Source: Malaciobacter marinus (GTDB lineage: Bacteria > Campylobacterota > Campylobacteria > Campylobacterales > Arcobacteraceae). From it: a stretch of DNA of 64,000 nucleotides. Below, piece after piece: positions 1 through 9,225 of the stretch. The notes beneath the pieces were generated by a model. It did no database searches. It had not been told where the DNA came from and was given only the letters and a program-made list of their open reading frames with translations. A program made the translations under genes and the position numbers. Each line of letters opens with the position of its first letter. Within the stretch, counting starts at the first letter, position 1. The stretch spans positions 1,922,001 through 1,986,000 of the forward strand of contig NZ_CP032101.1 in NCBI RefSeq assembly GCF_003544855.1. Direction: 5' to 3'.

Positions 1-1
1 T

Positions 2-1951
2 TACGAAAATGCTTCAGTTACAAGAAATAAGATGAGTATTAAACAAACTCCTATGACTATTGATACTTTAAATATTCAAAAAAACAAAAACTATGGAACA
101 AATGACTTAAGTTCAATATTAGAAGGAAATGCTGGTATTGATACTACATATGATATGAGAAGTGATAATATTTTTATTAGAGGTTTTAGAGCTGATACAA
201 ATGATATTTATAGAGATGGTATTAGAGAAAGTGGACAAGTAAGAAGAAGCACTGCTAATATTGAAAGGGTTGAGATACTAAAAGGACCTGCTTCATTGCT
301 TTATGGAAGAAGTAATGGTGGAGGAGTTATTAATATGGTAAGTAAATATGCAAACTTTGATAATTCTAGTAATGTTGGTGTTTCAATAGGTTCTTGGAAA
401 AATAAAGGAGCAAACCTAGATGTAAATCAAGTAGTAAATGAAAATGTTGCAATTAGAATTGTAAGTGATGTGACAAAAGGTGAAACATTTAGAAATAGTA
501 TTCAAAAAGATATTGAAAATGAAAGTAAAATGTTCTCTCCAAGTATTACTATTTCAAACAATGATAATTTGAAATGGACAGCTCAATATACTTATGATTA
601 TGCAAAAAGAACACCTGATAGAGGTCCTAATAAAGCACAATATGACTTAATGGATATCTCTTATGATAAAGCTTTTGCTCATGATGGAGATTATGTAAAA
701 GATAGATTACAAATATTAAGATCAAGTTTAGATTATCAAATAAATGATAAATGGAGTTTAAACTGGGCAGCTGCATATAGAAAAGCAGAACAAAATTTTG
801 ACCATTACTATTTAGGTAGCTATGACCCTTCTACTAAACTTTTAAATCAAAGCTATGCATGGCAAAACACAGAAAACAAAACTATTTCAAATACATTAAC
901 ACTTAATGGTGAAGTAAGAACAGGTAATATTTTACATAACCTAACTTTTGGAGTTGATTATAGTAAAGAAAAAAGAAACCCAGAGTTATACTATACAAGA
1001 AACCAATTTTTTGATCCTTTTGACTCTTCTTCATGGACAAGAACTCAAAAAAAAGATGCACTTATAAAAAATGAGCATGAGGGAATTTCAAAAGGTATTT
1101 TCTTAGAAGATGTTATCTCTTTAACTGCTTCTTTAAAACTAGTTTTAGGTGGAAGGTTTGATAAATACTCTTTTAATTCTTCTGATATTTCAAATAATAA
1201 TAGTTCATATGATGGTGATTCATTTAGTCCAAGAGTAGGAGTTGTTTATGATATTAATCAAAATCACACTATTTATACTTCATATAATAAAAGCTTTTCA
1301 CCATATGGAGGAAATAACTATTTAGGAGTAAGTGCAAGTAAAGATTCTAGTACTTTTAATGATGAACCAGAATATAATGAACAGTATGAAGTAGGAATTA
1401 AAAGTGATTGGTTTGATAACAAACTAAGTAGTACTTTTTCTTTATATCAAATTGAACATTTTAATATTAGATATAGACCTGATTGGGAAACTGATTTAAC
1501 AAAATGGTACCAAAGAGGGAAAGAGAGATCAAGAGGAGCAGAACTAAGTATAATTGGTCAAGTTTATGAAGACTTTTATCTAAGAGCTTCTATAGGGGCA
1601 ATGCAAGCAAAAGTTATAAAAGATAAATCAAATCCTGATAATGAAGGTAATTACTTAAGTAATACTGCAAATATCAATGGAAATATTTTTGTAAGATATG
1701 CACCTTCATCAAAAAACTTCTATACAGAACTTGGAGTTACACATGTAGGAAAAAGATACTTCTATGATAGAAGTGGAAATGAAAGTACTTTAGATAGTTT
1801 CAATAGAGTAGATTCATTACTAGGGTGGAAATATAAAGATGTAAATATTACACTTGGTATTTTAAATCTATTTGATAAAGATTATTGGAGATCAAGTACA
1901 ATGCCAGGAGCATCAAGATCAGCAACTTTAAGACTTAATTATAAGTTTTAA
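2..1951 (+). CDS. TonB-dependent siderophore receptor (5' end outside window)
   Basis: Outer-membrane ligand-gated channel that imports a ferric siderophore or similar ligand using TonB energy. The frame is open to the left edge, so the first ATG at position 32 is internal and the signal peptide, TonB box and true start lie outside the window. The visible 649 residues begin in the plug domain, with the family motif VEILKGPASLLYGRSNGGG at about residues 90-108, followed by a beta-barrel of alternating aromatic strands ending in a terminal Phe (NYKF), as expected for Bam-dependent insertion. Substrate cannot be read from the sequence. A hairpin terminator follows at once. The family call is secure; the ligand is unknown. 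Confidence 0.93.
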   Translation, partial: YENASVTRNKMSIKQTPMTIDTLNIQKNKNYGTNDLSSILEGNAGIDTTYDMRSDNIFIRGFRADTNDIYRDGIRESGQVRRSTANIERVEILKGPASLLYGRSNGGGVINMVSKYANFDNSSNVGVSIGSWKNKGANLDVNQVVNENVAIRIVSDVTKGETFRNSIQKDIENESKMFSPSITISNNDNLKWTAQYTYDYAKRTPDRGPNKAQYDLMDISYDKAFAHDGDYVKDRLQILRSSLDYQINDKWSLNWAAAYRKAEQNFDHYYLGSYDPSTKLLNQSYAWQNTENKTISNTLTLNGEVRTGNILHNLTFGVDYSKEKRNPELYYTRNQFFDPFDSSSWTRTQKKDALIKNEHEGISKGIFLEDVISLTASLKLVLGGRFDKYSFNSSDISNNNSSYDGDSFSPRVGVVYDINQNHTIYTSYNKSFSPYGGNNYLGVSASKDSSTFNDEPEYNEQYEVGIKSDWFDNKLSSTFSLYQIEHFNIRYRPDWETDLTKWYQRGKERSRGAELSIIGQVYEDFYLRASIGAMQAKVIKDKSNPDNEGNYLSNTANINGNIFVRYAPSSKNFYTELGVTHVGKRYFYDRSGNESTLDSFNRVDSLLGWKYKDVNITLGILNLFDKDYWRSSTMPGASRSATLRLNYKF

Positions 1952-1958
1952 TAACTCT

Positions 1959-1996
1959 TAACTTAGTATATTTTCTAATATACTAAGTTATTTTAA
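1959..1996. terminator. Bidirectional intrinsic terminator
   Basis: A 12-bp inverted repeat (TAACTTAGTATA and TATACTAAGTTA) with an 8-base loop, flanked by T-rich and A-rich tracts. It sits between the convergent receptor gene and histidine kinase gene and could serve both. Confidence 0.75.
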
Positions 1997-2010
1997 AAAA
2001 TATTAAGATT

Positions 2011-3687
2011 TTATACATTGAATTTTTCAACTTTTATTGTAAATAAAGCACCATTATTTATATTTCTTACATTTATATGACCACTCATATTTCTTTCTAT
2101 TATATTTTTTGACATATAAAGACCTATTCCTGTACCTAAAGTTTTATGTCTTGTAGTAAAGTATGGATCAAAGATTTTATCTATTATGCTATCTTTTATT
2201 CCACCTGCATTATCTTCTATTTTTACAATTTCATAATTATCACCACTTTTTATTTCTATATTAATAGCTGGTTGTTTAATTCCTCTTTCAATTAAGATAT
2301 CTTTTGCATTACTTAAAACATTTAATATAACTTGTGAATACTCATTTTTATACCCATAGACTTTACCATCTTCTTTTACATCAAAACTAAGCTCTATTCC
2401 ATGATATTTTAAAGATGATTCAATTATAAAATAAGCTTCTTTACAAGCTTTTTCTACACTAAACTCCTCTTTTTCTCCTTGAGGCTTAAAAAAGTTTTGA
2501 AAATCACTAATAGTTTGAGACATATAAGAAGTTAACTTATTTGCTTCTTTTATTTTATTATTTAAATAATCTTTTGTAAATTTATTAAAATCATATGTAA
2601 CTTTCATATTCATATGTATTGCAGAGATTTGAGCTAATGGTTGCCTCCATTGGTGGGCAATATTTCCTATCATTTCACCCATTGCGGCTAATTTACTTTG
2701 TTGAATTAAAATTTGTTCTTGTTCAACTCTCTTATCAATTTCATTTTGAATCTTTATTTCAAGATTATCAATCATATCATTAATCATTTTCTTTAATTCA
2801 TTTAAAGCATTACTATTTGTTTCTTGACTAAGTCGAGTTCCTAAATTACCTAATTTAATATTTTCTAAAACTTTTGTTGCATTTTTAATTAGTGCTTCAT
2901 TTTGTTCAATATTATTTTGAATATTTGATACATTTTGATTAATAATTGTTGCCATTTGATAAAACTCATCTCTTGTATCAATTTCAATTTTTTTAACTCC
3001 ACTTTTTTTATGATTTAAGTAGTTAAAAAACTCTTTTAAGCCATTTTGTACTTTGTAAATTGATTGTATAATATTACTTGAAACAAGCCAACCAACAACT
3101 GTTGCAAAAAGTAAAATAACAATAATAGATGTTAATATCTCTACTTTAATCTCTTTTGATTTTAAAACTGCTTGACTATATGCAACTGTTGCATTATTTA
3201 AATATCTACTTTGTATACTTAAAAGTTCATTTGTAAGTAAATGAAACTGCTTTCTACTTGAAGTAGTAACATTTACATAAGCGCCCTCTTCAAACTCTTC
3301 ATGTAAATAGCCTTTAATAGTTTCAATTAGATATTTATAATTTTTCCACATCTGCTTTACTTTAATTTGTGAATCGCTTAATCTTTTGAACTGAATATCT
3401 AAGCTCTTTACTAATTCATCAAGATTTTTTTCAATTCCTGCTCTTATTTCTTTATTTGGTGCCATAACTAAAGATTGAGTTATCTCTCTTAATCTATATA
3501 AAGGTGTAATTATTCTATTTTGTAAACTAAGTACAGTTTGAGACTTACTATGAACTACTTTTAAAGTCTGTTTATTTTGTTCACTAATATTTATAGATTT
3601 GTACCCTAAAACTGCTATTGAGGTACATAAAATAAAAAACAGTATTGCAAGTTTAAATTTGATATTCAAGCTATTTATTAATCTCAT
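2011..3687 (-). CDS. Sensor histidine kinase of the tor-type operon
   Basis: Membrane sensor kinase of 558 residues. It has a transmembrane segment at about residues 11-30, a periplasmic region of roughly 150 residues that looks all-helical, a second transmembrane segment at about 185-208, a HAMP-like linker, a coiled coil near 310-335, a phospho-acceptor box with His345 in IAHQWRQP, an N box (LNVLSNAKD) and G boxes (DNAGG, GTGIGLYMSK). It is the last gene of the torA-cytochrome-regulator-binding protein-kinase series and overlaps the binding-protein gene by 17 bases. I infer that the periplasmic binding protein presents a ligand to this kinase, which phosphorylates the regulator at 5328-6014. 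It is not a hybrid kinase like E. coli TorS. Confidence 0.9.
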   Translation of the reverse strand: MRLINSLNIKFKLAILFFILCTSIAVLGYKSINISEQNKQTLKVVHSKSQTVLSLQNRIITPLYRLREITQSLVMAPNKEIRAGIEKNLDELVKSLDIQFKRLSDSQIKVKQMWKNYKYLIETIKGYLHEEFEEGAYVNVTTSSRKQFHLLTNELLSIQSRYLNNATVAYSQAVLKSKEIKVEILTSIIVILLFATVVGWLVSSNIIQSIYKVQNGLKEFFNYLNHKKSGVKKIEIDTRDEFYQMATIINQNVSNIQNNIEQNEALIKNATKVLENIKLGNLGTRLSQETNSNALNELKKMINDMIDNLEIKIQNEIDKRVEQEQILIQQSKLAAMGEMIGNIAHQWRQPLAQISAIHMNMKVTYDFNKFTKDYLNNKIKEANKLTSYMSQTISDFQNFFKPQGEKEEFSVEKACKEAYFIIESSLKYHGIELSFDVKEDGKVYGYKNEYSQVILNVLSNAKDILIERGIKQPAINIEIKSGDNYEIVKIEDNAGGIKDSIIDKIFDPYFTTRHKTLGTGIGLYMSKNIIERNMSGHINVRNINNGALFTIKVEKFNV

Positions 3688-5335
3688 TATTTACTCTTTT
3701 TGGTTTTATGGCTTTTTTTAGATGACTTTTATACTCTTTATCAGCTCTTATAGACCAATGCTCTTTTGTTATTTCAATCTCCCATAAAGGAATAATTCCA
3801 CCTTCATATGGTTTAAAAATAACCTCTTTATTTACTGCAAAAACTTTATTTAATGATGGTACTCTTAAAGTATATGCCATATCTCTTGCTCGAAAAAGTA
3901 TTTTTCTTACTATTTGCTCATATTCTAAAGTACCTTTTTTTGTAATAAAAAACTCTTTTATATACTCTTGCATTTTTTCATCTTTATTTATTGTAGACCA
4001 AGCACCATTTGTTTCATAAATAAAAAATACTGTCCAAGGATTTTGATAATACCAGTCATCATCACCCCAAATTAATAAATCCCATGGTTTTGTATTTTTA
4101 TTTGTATTAGTATTTAAAAGTTGTTTATATATATCTTTTTCACTTGTCGTGATATCATAAATTAGTTTAACTCCATACTTTTTTAATTGAAATTCTATTC
4201 CTTTAAATAAAAACATAAATCTATCTTGTGTAAAGACTTTTAACTCTAATCCATCTAAAAGTTTATGAAGTTCTTCTTTTTTTAACTTCAAATCATTTAA
4301 TTTATATTTATTTGAAATTTTATTTACAATATCATAATTAATAGAAGCTGTAAAATCAGATACTTTTCCCTCTTTTTTATAAACAAAATTTAATAGGTTT
4401 TCTTGATTTAGAGCTTGATTTAAAGCTTGTCTAACTTTTTTATTTTTTAGTTTTTTATTACCATTTATCAAATTAAAAAAAATAACAAAATTATCAGTTG
4501 ATTTTGAAATAATTAATTTAGAGTATTTTGAGAGTAAAACTTCAAGTTTTTTATTAAAAGGAATAGGCATCAAATCAAGCTTGCCTTCTTTTTTTGTAAT
4601 CATATCAACTGCATCATTAATATCAAGTTGAGTATATACAGTAATTCTTTTAACCTTAGGAAAATCTTTATTCCAATAGTATGGATTTGCCACAAGCTCT
4701 AACTTCTCTGTTTGTTCATCTCCTATTGCAAAACCTTCTTTTAAAATATAAGGTCCCATTCCAAAAGCACCTGCAATCTTATTTGCAGTTCCTGTCTCTT
4801 TTCCTACTGGTTTGAACTTTTGTATATACTCTTTTGTATAAAAATAAACCCTAGCTAAATCAGTTAAGAACATCTCATATTTTTGTTTTAAAACAATTTT
4901 GAATCTTCTTTCATCAAGCTTTATAATATCAAAATCAACTTTGTCAATATTTGTATATAAAAATGGATTTTTCTTAAAAAATTCTAAATTATATAAAACA
5001 TCATCCATCGTAAAATTCTTTCCATTTTGAAATTTTAGATTATCTCTTAAAGTAAATATATATGTATAATCATCCACTCTTTTATGAGATTTTGCAAGGT
5101 CATAAACCCAACCTTTTTTATTGTCATATGAGCGAATAAGTCCTGCATTTGTTGATTTTGCAATATAAGAATAAGGAATTGAAGGAAGAAAAATATTTAT
5201 ATGAGATTTAGGGTGAAGATTCTTTGCTACTCTATTTTTAGAATCATCTTCACGAAATTCAAATGCAGGTACTATAATAGAAGTTGCAAATAAATTATTA
5301 AAAAGTATTAAGATTAAAAACAGTAATCTAAACAA
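3671..5335 (-). CDS. Family-5 periplasmic substrate-binding protein, probable sensor subunit
   Basis: A 554-residue SBP_bac_5 (DppA/NikA/OppA-like) protein with a short signal peptide (about residues 1-17, ending near FAT). Family-typical segments include FTMDDVLYNLEFF, GMGPYILKE and the KVRQALNQAL region. No ABC permease or ATPase genes are nearby. Instead it lies between a response regulator gene (8-base overlap) and a histidine kinase gene (17-base overlap), so I infer a sensory rather than a transport role, comparable in position to TorT in E. coli but from an unrelated fold family. The ligand is unknown; TMAO itself would be an unusual ligand for this family. Confidence 0.85.
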   Translation of the reverse strand: MFRLLFLILILFNNLFATSIIVPAFEFREDDSKNRVAKNLHPKSHINIFLPSIPYSYIAKSTNAGLIRSYDNKKGWVYDLAKSHKRVDDYTYIFTLRDNLKFQNGKNFTMDDVLYNLEFFKKNPFLYTNIDKVDFDIIKLDERRFKIVLKQKYEMFLTDLARVYFYTKEYIQKFKPVGKETGTANKIAGAFGMGPYILKEGFAIGDEQTEKLELVANPYYWNKDFPKVKRITVYTQLDINDAVDMITKKEGKLDLMPIPFNKKLEVLLSKYSKLIISKSTDNFVIFFNLINGNKKLKNKKVRQALNQALNQENLLNFVYKKEGKVSDFTASINYDIVNKISNKYKLNDLKLKKEELHKLLDGLELKVFTQDRFMFLFKGIEFQLKKYGVKLIYDITTSEKDIYKQLLNTNTNKNTKPWDLLIWGDDDWYYQNPWTVFFIYETNGAWSTINKDEKMQEYIKEFFITKKGTLEYEQIVRKILFRARDMAYTLRVPSLNKVFAVNKEVIFKPYEGGIIPLWEIEITKEHWSIRADKEYKSHLKKAIKPKRVNNEINK

Positions 5336-6014
5336 GTCGATACCCTACCCCTGATAGATTAAAAATAATATCGGTTGGAAGTTTTTTTCTTAAATTTCTA
5401 ACTAAAGATCTTAACGCACTATCAGTCATAATATCATCACCCCAAACTTTTTCTTGCAACTCTTCATAAGTTACAACACGATTTTGATTAGAGATAAGAA
5501 CTTCAAAAAAGTTCATCTCTTTTTTATTTAAAATTATAGCTTCATCTTTATATTTTAACTCTTTTCTATCATAATCATAGCTATAATTTTCATCAACTTT
5601 TAAAAATATTTTTTTATTTATAGTAAGAAGTTCAACACATTTTTCTAAAATTTCAAATAAAGCCTCAAGTTCTATTGGTTTTACAATATATTTTTCCATA
5701 TGTAATTCAACTGCTTCAAGCAAATACTTTTTATCTGTATGTGCTGTAATCATAACAATAGGAATAGTTCTATTTACTTCTCGTACTTTTTTAACAAAAT
5801 CTATTCCATTTAAAACAGGCATATGAATATCACTTAATATAATATCAGGCTTTTTAGTTTCAAAAATTTCAAAAGCCTCTGCTCCATTACAAGCTTCATA
5901 AACTTCTTTTACATAGTAGCTCAAACTATCAGCAATATTTTCTCTAATTCCTACTTCATCTTCTGCATAAAGAATAGTTAAACCTTGTAATTTTTCTAAA
6001 AACTCTTTTTGCAT
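5328..6014 (-). CDS. OmpR-family response regulator of the tor-type operon
   Basis: A 228-residue regulator. The receiver domain (about 1-125) has an acidic cluster at residues 18-20, phospho-acceptor Asp62 (SDIHMP), the Thr/Ala switch near 90-91 and Lys112. A winged-helix DNA-binding domain (about 155-228) ends in GVGYRLV. The ATG is preceded by a good AAAGGAG ribosome binding site. It lies 37 bases after the cytochrome gene; a TATAAT-like sequence within that gap (6038-6043, minus strand) might give some separate transcription. Predicted to control the operon in response to the kinase and binding protein downstream. Its domain layout and Asp62/Lys112 spacing match the regulator at 62110-62793. 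Confidence 0.9.
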   Translation of the reverse strand: MQKEFLEKLQGLTILYAEDEVGIRENIADSLSYYVKEVYEACNGAEAFEIFETKKPDIILSDIHMPVLNGIDFVKKVREVNRTIPIVMITAHTDKKYLLEAVELHMEKYIVKPIELEALFEILEKCVELLTINKKIFLKVDENYSYDYDRKELKYKDEAIILNKKEMNFFEVLISNQNRVVTYEELQEKVWGDDIMTDSALRSLVRNLRKKLPTDIIFNLSGVGYRLV

Positions 6015-6051
6015 GAAGACTCCTTTTTAATATAATAATTATAACAAGTTT

Positions 6052-6609
6052 TTAATGTTTTACTTTAATAAAACCATCTGAAGCATTTGCTTTTAAATAT
6101 CTTAATAAATAACTAGCCTCTTCTTCATCAAGTTTTGCAAAACCTCTCATTGTTCCAAAAACTGCTTCCCACTCCATCATTGTATGATGATTTACTTCAG
6201 GTCCTGCATGACATTGAGTACACATTTCAAAATAAAACTCTTCATGTTCACCCCACACATCTAATAAATCAGAAGAAGTTAACTCTTTTGATAAGGTACC
6301 AATTAATTCAACTTCATTTTTTTCTGTTTTATTTACATTAAAACCTTTTTGCACTTTTGCAACTAAAAGCTCTTTTGTTTTAGAAGAGTAAACCTCATCA
6401 CCAAACATATAACCTTTAATTGAAACTTTTACATTTTTTCCCATCTCTTTTTTGATTGTTACAGGAACTCCTACAAAAATTTTTGCAGTTTTTCCATTAT
6501 CACCTTTTAAAACTGAATCTTGATAGATAAAGTTTTGTGATGCATTTACTTGGAATAAACTTCCAAGTAAAGCTAATAATATTATTGTATTTCTTATAAT
6601 TGTTTTCAT
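6052..6609 (-). CDS. Monohaem cytochrome c, electron donor to TorA
   Basis: A 185-residue secreted protein with a signal peptide (about 1-24), a central beta-rich region and one haem site, CTQCH at residues 130-134. Methionines at 144-145 or 154 could supply the distal ligand. It starts one base after the torA stop codon. The pairing of a molybdenum reductase with a small monohaem cytochrome matches the Campylobacter jejuni Cj0264c/Cj0265c arrangement, where the cytochrome passes electrons to the TMAO/DMSO reductase. It is unlike the pentahaem, membrane-anchored TorC of E. coli. Periplasmic electron carrier by family logic; the specific donor role is inferred from adjacency. Confidence 0.85.
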   Translation of the reverse strand: MKTIIRNTIILLALLGSLFQVNASQNFIYQDSVLKGDNGKTAKIFVGVPVTIKKEMGKNVKVSIKGYMFGDEVYSSKTKELLVAKVQKGFNVNKTEKNEVELIGTLSKELTSSDLLDVWGEHEEFYFEMCTQCHAGPEVNHHTMMEWEAVFGTMRGFAKLDEEEASYLLRYLKANASDGFIKVKH

Positions 6610-6610
6610 T

Positions 6611-9049
6611 TTATGCTCCTATAATTTTTGGTGGATTGTAAGCTACATTTGGACTTACAGTTCCAGCTTTTTTAATACTTACAAGTACAGTATTTGCTGT
6701 AGTTGCTTGTGCCATTGCTGATGTTGGTCTTGATGATGTTAGAACATTTACTTGACCAGAGTTACATCTTACTTTTCTTTGATCATTTCCACCAAATATA
6801 GACTCACCAGCTTGGGCATCTTCAGGAGAATACCATGCACCCTCTTCAATAGCTACAACACCATCTCTAATTGTATTTGTCACAACAACACCTGCAAGTA
6901 AACTTCCTCTATCATTGAAAACTTCTACAATCTCACCATCTTTTACTCCAAATTTTTTCGCATCATTAGGAGATATTCTAATAGGCTCTCGTCCTTGTAC
7001 TTTATGTACATTTTGCACCCAAGTATTATCTAATTGTGAGTGAATTCTATATGTTGGATGAGGAGAAACTAGGTGTAATGGATATTTTTTCACTAACTCT
7101 TCATTTCCTAACCACTCTGCTGGTTCAAACCACATAACATGACCTTTAAAGTCTTCATATCCATAAGATGCAAACTTCTCAGAAAAAATTTGAATTTTTC
7201 CAGTTTCTGTTTTAAGTGCATTGTTTACAGGGTCTTTTCTAAAAGCCTCATGTCTAACAAATTTTCTTGCACTTGTAGGAATATCATATTTGATAACTCC
7301 CATATCCCAGAATTTGTCAAATGAAATTCCCATATCTCTTTTTGCAGTAGATCTTTTATAAAGTCTCTCTAACCATTGTTTTACAGTTCTTCCTCTTGAA
7401 TATCTTCTTGCTTTTCCAAATTTATCTGCAAGCATTGTAAAGATTTCATAATCATCTTTTGACTCATATCTTGGATCTACAATCTTTTTCATTGCATAGA
7501 TTCTATCTGCTGAGTAAGACATAGCTCCTGCCACATCATCTCTTTCCATAGTTGTAGTTGCAGGTAAAACAATATCTGCCATTTTTGCAGTTGGTGTCCA
7601 CCAAGGTTCAACAACTACTACAGTATCTAGTTTTCTCATTGCTTCAATTAGTTCATTTACATTAGGTTGGTGTCCAATTGGAGAACCACCTGCACTTAAC
7701 ATAAATTCTACTTTTGGATATTTAATCACTTTACCTTTGTAAGTTACATTCTCACCTGGTTTGTTAATTAAATCACTCATTCTTGATGCTGGAATAGCAA
7801 TTCTTACTTTATCTCCACCACCTTGACTCATACCACCAATTGTATTTTTACCAGAGTTTGCATCTCCTCCACCTTCATAGTGCATAGAAAATCCAAAACC
7901 ACCACCTGGAAGTCCAACTTGTCCAATCATAGAAGCTAAAGTAATAATTGACCAATCTACTTGTTCTCCATGATGTGCTCTTTGCATAGCCCAATTTCCA
8001 GCAATAAATGTTCTTTTTGAAACCATAATATCTGCTAATTTTTCAATTGTCTTAGCTGGAATTTCTGTTAATTTTTCTGCCCACTGTGGTGTTTTTTCAA
8101 TACCATCTTCTTTTCCTAAAAGATATGGTAAAAATTTATCGAAACCATAAGTATATTTCTCAATAAATTTTTTGTCATATTTACCAGTTTTATATAAGTA
8201 GTTCATCATTCCTAACATTAAAGCAACATCACTACCTGGTCTAATTTTAATCCAATCAGCTTTGAACTCTTGTGCTGATGTTGTATAGATTGGGTCGATT
8301 GAGATTACTTTAATACCTGCTTTTTTATACTCTTCATAAGCATCAAAACATCTGTGATTATGTACAGAGTAACCTGCTCTATTTGTTTTATATAAATCAG
8401 CTCCCCATAAAACCATCACTTCTGTATTTTCAATAATTTGTTCATGTGCTGTTTGAATAGAATAAACTTCCATATCTCCAACAACTGATGGATTTACTTG
8501 ACCTGCTGCGCCATTTGAATACTCACCTGATGTTCTAACAGCTCCACCAATTTGATTAAAAAATCTTCCTGCTAATGCATTTGGTTTAAATGCACCAGGA
8601 TGAGCCCAACCACCATAAGATGCATTATAAAGTGCTTCGTTTCCACCTTTATCTTGTGCTTTTTTAATTGCTTTTGCAACTAAATCAATTGCTGTATCCC
8701 AAGAAACTCTAACAAATTCCTCTTTTCCTCTTAAGTCACCTCTTCCTTTACCTTCAAGGTAACTTTTTCTAACTACTGGATATTTAACTCTTGAGTTTGA
8801 ACTATTTCTATCTGCAAGTGCTTTTACCATAACTGTTGGGTTAGCATCTGAATCTAACTGTGATGTAATATCTACAATTTTATTATCTCTTACATGTGCA
8901 TAAAAAGCACCAAAGTGTGAAGCACTTGGTATCTTTGTAGTTCTTTTTGCAAACTCATTTGCAAATGCTCCTGTTACTGTACCACTTCCTACAACAGCTG
9001 CAGATGTAGCAGCACCAACTTTAAGAAAATCTCTTCTTGAATTGTTCAT
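6611..9049 (-). CDS. torA: Trimethylamine N-oxide reductase, molybdopterin catalytic subunit
   Basis: An 812-residue periplasmic molybdoenzyme of the TorA/DmsA/BisC group, reducing TMAO and perhaps DMSO or related N- and S-oxides as anaerobic electron acceptors. It has a twin-arginine signal (SRRDFLKVG, residues 4-12), so it should be exported folded. No N-terminal iron-sulfur Cys motif is present, as in TorA. Ser144 in NASYGGW is at the position of the molybdenum-ligand serine. First gene of the operon; the ATG is preceded by AAAGGAT and a plausible promoter at 9079-9117. Biotin sulfoxide or DMSO reductase activity cannot be excluded. Confidence 0.9.
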   Translation of the reverse strand: MNNSRRDFLKVGAATSAAVVGSGTVTGAFANEFAKRTTKIPSASHFGAFYAHVRDNKIVDITSQLDSDANPTVMVKALADRNSSNSRVKYPVVRKSYLEGKGRGDLRGKEEFVRVSWDTAIDLVAKAIKKAQDKGGNEALYNASYGGWAHPGAFKPNALAGRFFNQIGGAVRTSGEYSNGAAGQVNPSVVGDMEVYSIQTAHEQIIENTEVMVLWGADLYKTNRAGYSVHNHRCFDAYEEYKKAGIKVISIDPIYTTSAQEFKADWIKIRPGSDVALMLGMMNYLYKTGKYDKKFIEKYTYGFDKFLPYLLGKEDGIEKTPQWAEKLTEIPAKTIEKLADIMVSKRTFIAGNWAMQRAHHGEQVDWSIITLASMIGQVGLPGGGFGFSMHYEGGGDANSGKNTIGGMSQGGGDKVRIAIPASRMSDLINKPGENVTYKGKVIKYPKVEFMLSAGGSPIGHQPNVNELIEAMRKLDTVVVVEPWWTPTAKMADIVLPATTTMERDDVAGAMSYSADRIYAMKKIVDPRYESKDDYEIFTMLADKFGKARRYSRGRTVKQWLERLYKRSTAKRDMGISFDKFWDMGVIKYDIPTSARKFVRHEAFRKDPVNNALKTETGKIQIFSEKFASYGYEDFKGHVMWFEPAEWLGNEELVKKYPLHLVSPHPTYRIHSQLDNTWVQNVHKVQGREPIRISPNDAKKFGVKDGEIVEVFNDRGSLLAGVVVTNTIRDGVVAIEEGAWYSPEDAQAGESIFGGNDQRKVRCNSGQVNVLTSSRPTSAMAQATTANTVLVSIKKAGTVSPNVAYNPPKIIGA

Positions 9050-9078
9050 GGGGTATCCTTTTTTTCATTTATATTGAA

Positions 9079-9117
9079 ATCATATCAATAAAAAATCGAA
9101 AAAAAATCGAAAAAATA
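9079..9117 (-). promoter_or_regulatory. Predicted torA promoter with 11-bp direct repeats
   Basis: Read on the minus strand: two repeats of TTTTTTCGATT placed exactly 11 bases apart, then TTTTATTGATA, then a -10-like TATGAT (9079-9084). GAT recurs at an 11-base period. The T-rich 11-base periodicity fits Campylobacterota sigma-70 promoters generally; the repeated CGAT core could in addition be an operator for an OmpR-type regulator. Confidence 0.5.
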
Positions 9118-9197
9118 TTCTTTTTTTAATTTATTATAAAAGGTAGTTTTACTTATATATAATAAGTATTATGAAGATTAAATAGTAGTTGATATTT

Positions 9198-9225
9198 ATC
9201 TAAAGAGGATATTTCCTCTTTAGAT
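9198..9225 (-). terminator. Hairpin after the alcohol dehydrogenase gene
   Basis: A perfect 12-bp stem (ATCTAAAGAGGA with TCCTCTTTAGAT) and 4-base loop directly after the dehydrogenase stop codon. The following tract is only weakly U-rich, so termination may be partial and some readthrough into torA is possible. Confidence 0.6.

Noticed and set aside
3671-5335. Family-5 binding protein as part of a nickel or peptide ABC transporter
   Set aside because: No permease or ATPase genes nearby, and the gene overlaps regulator and kinase genes at both ends, so a sensory role fits better.
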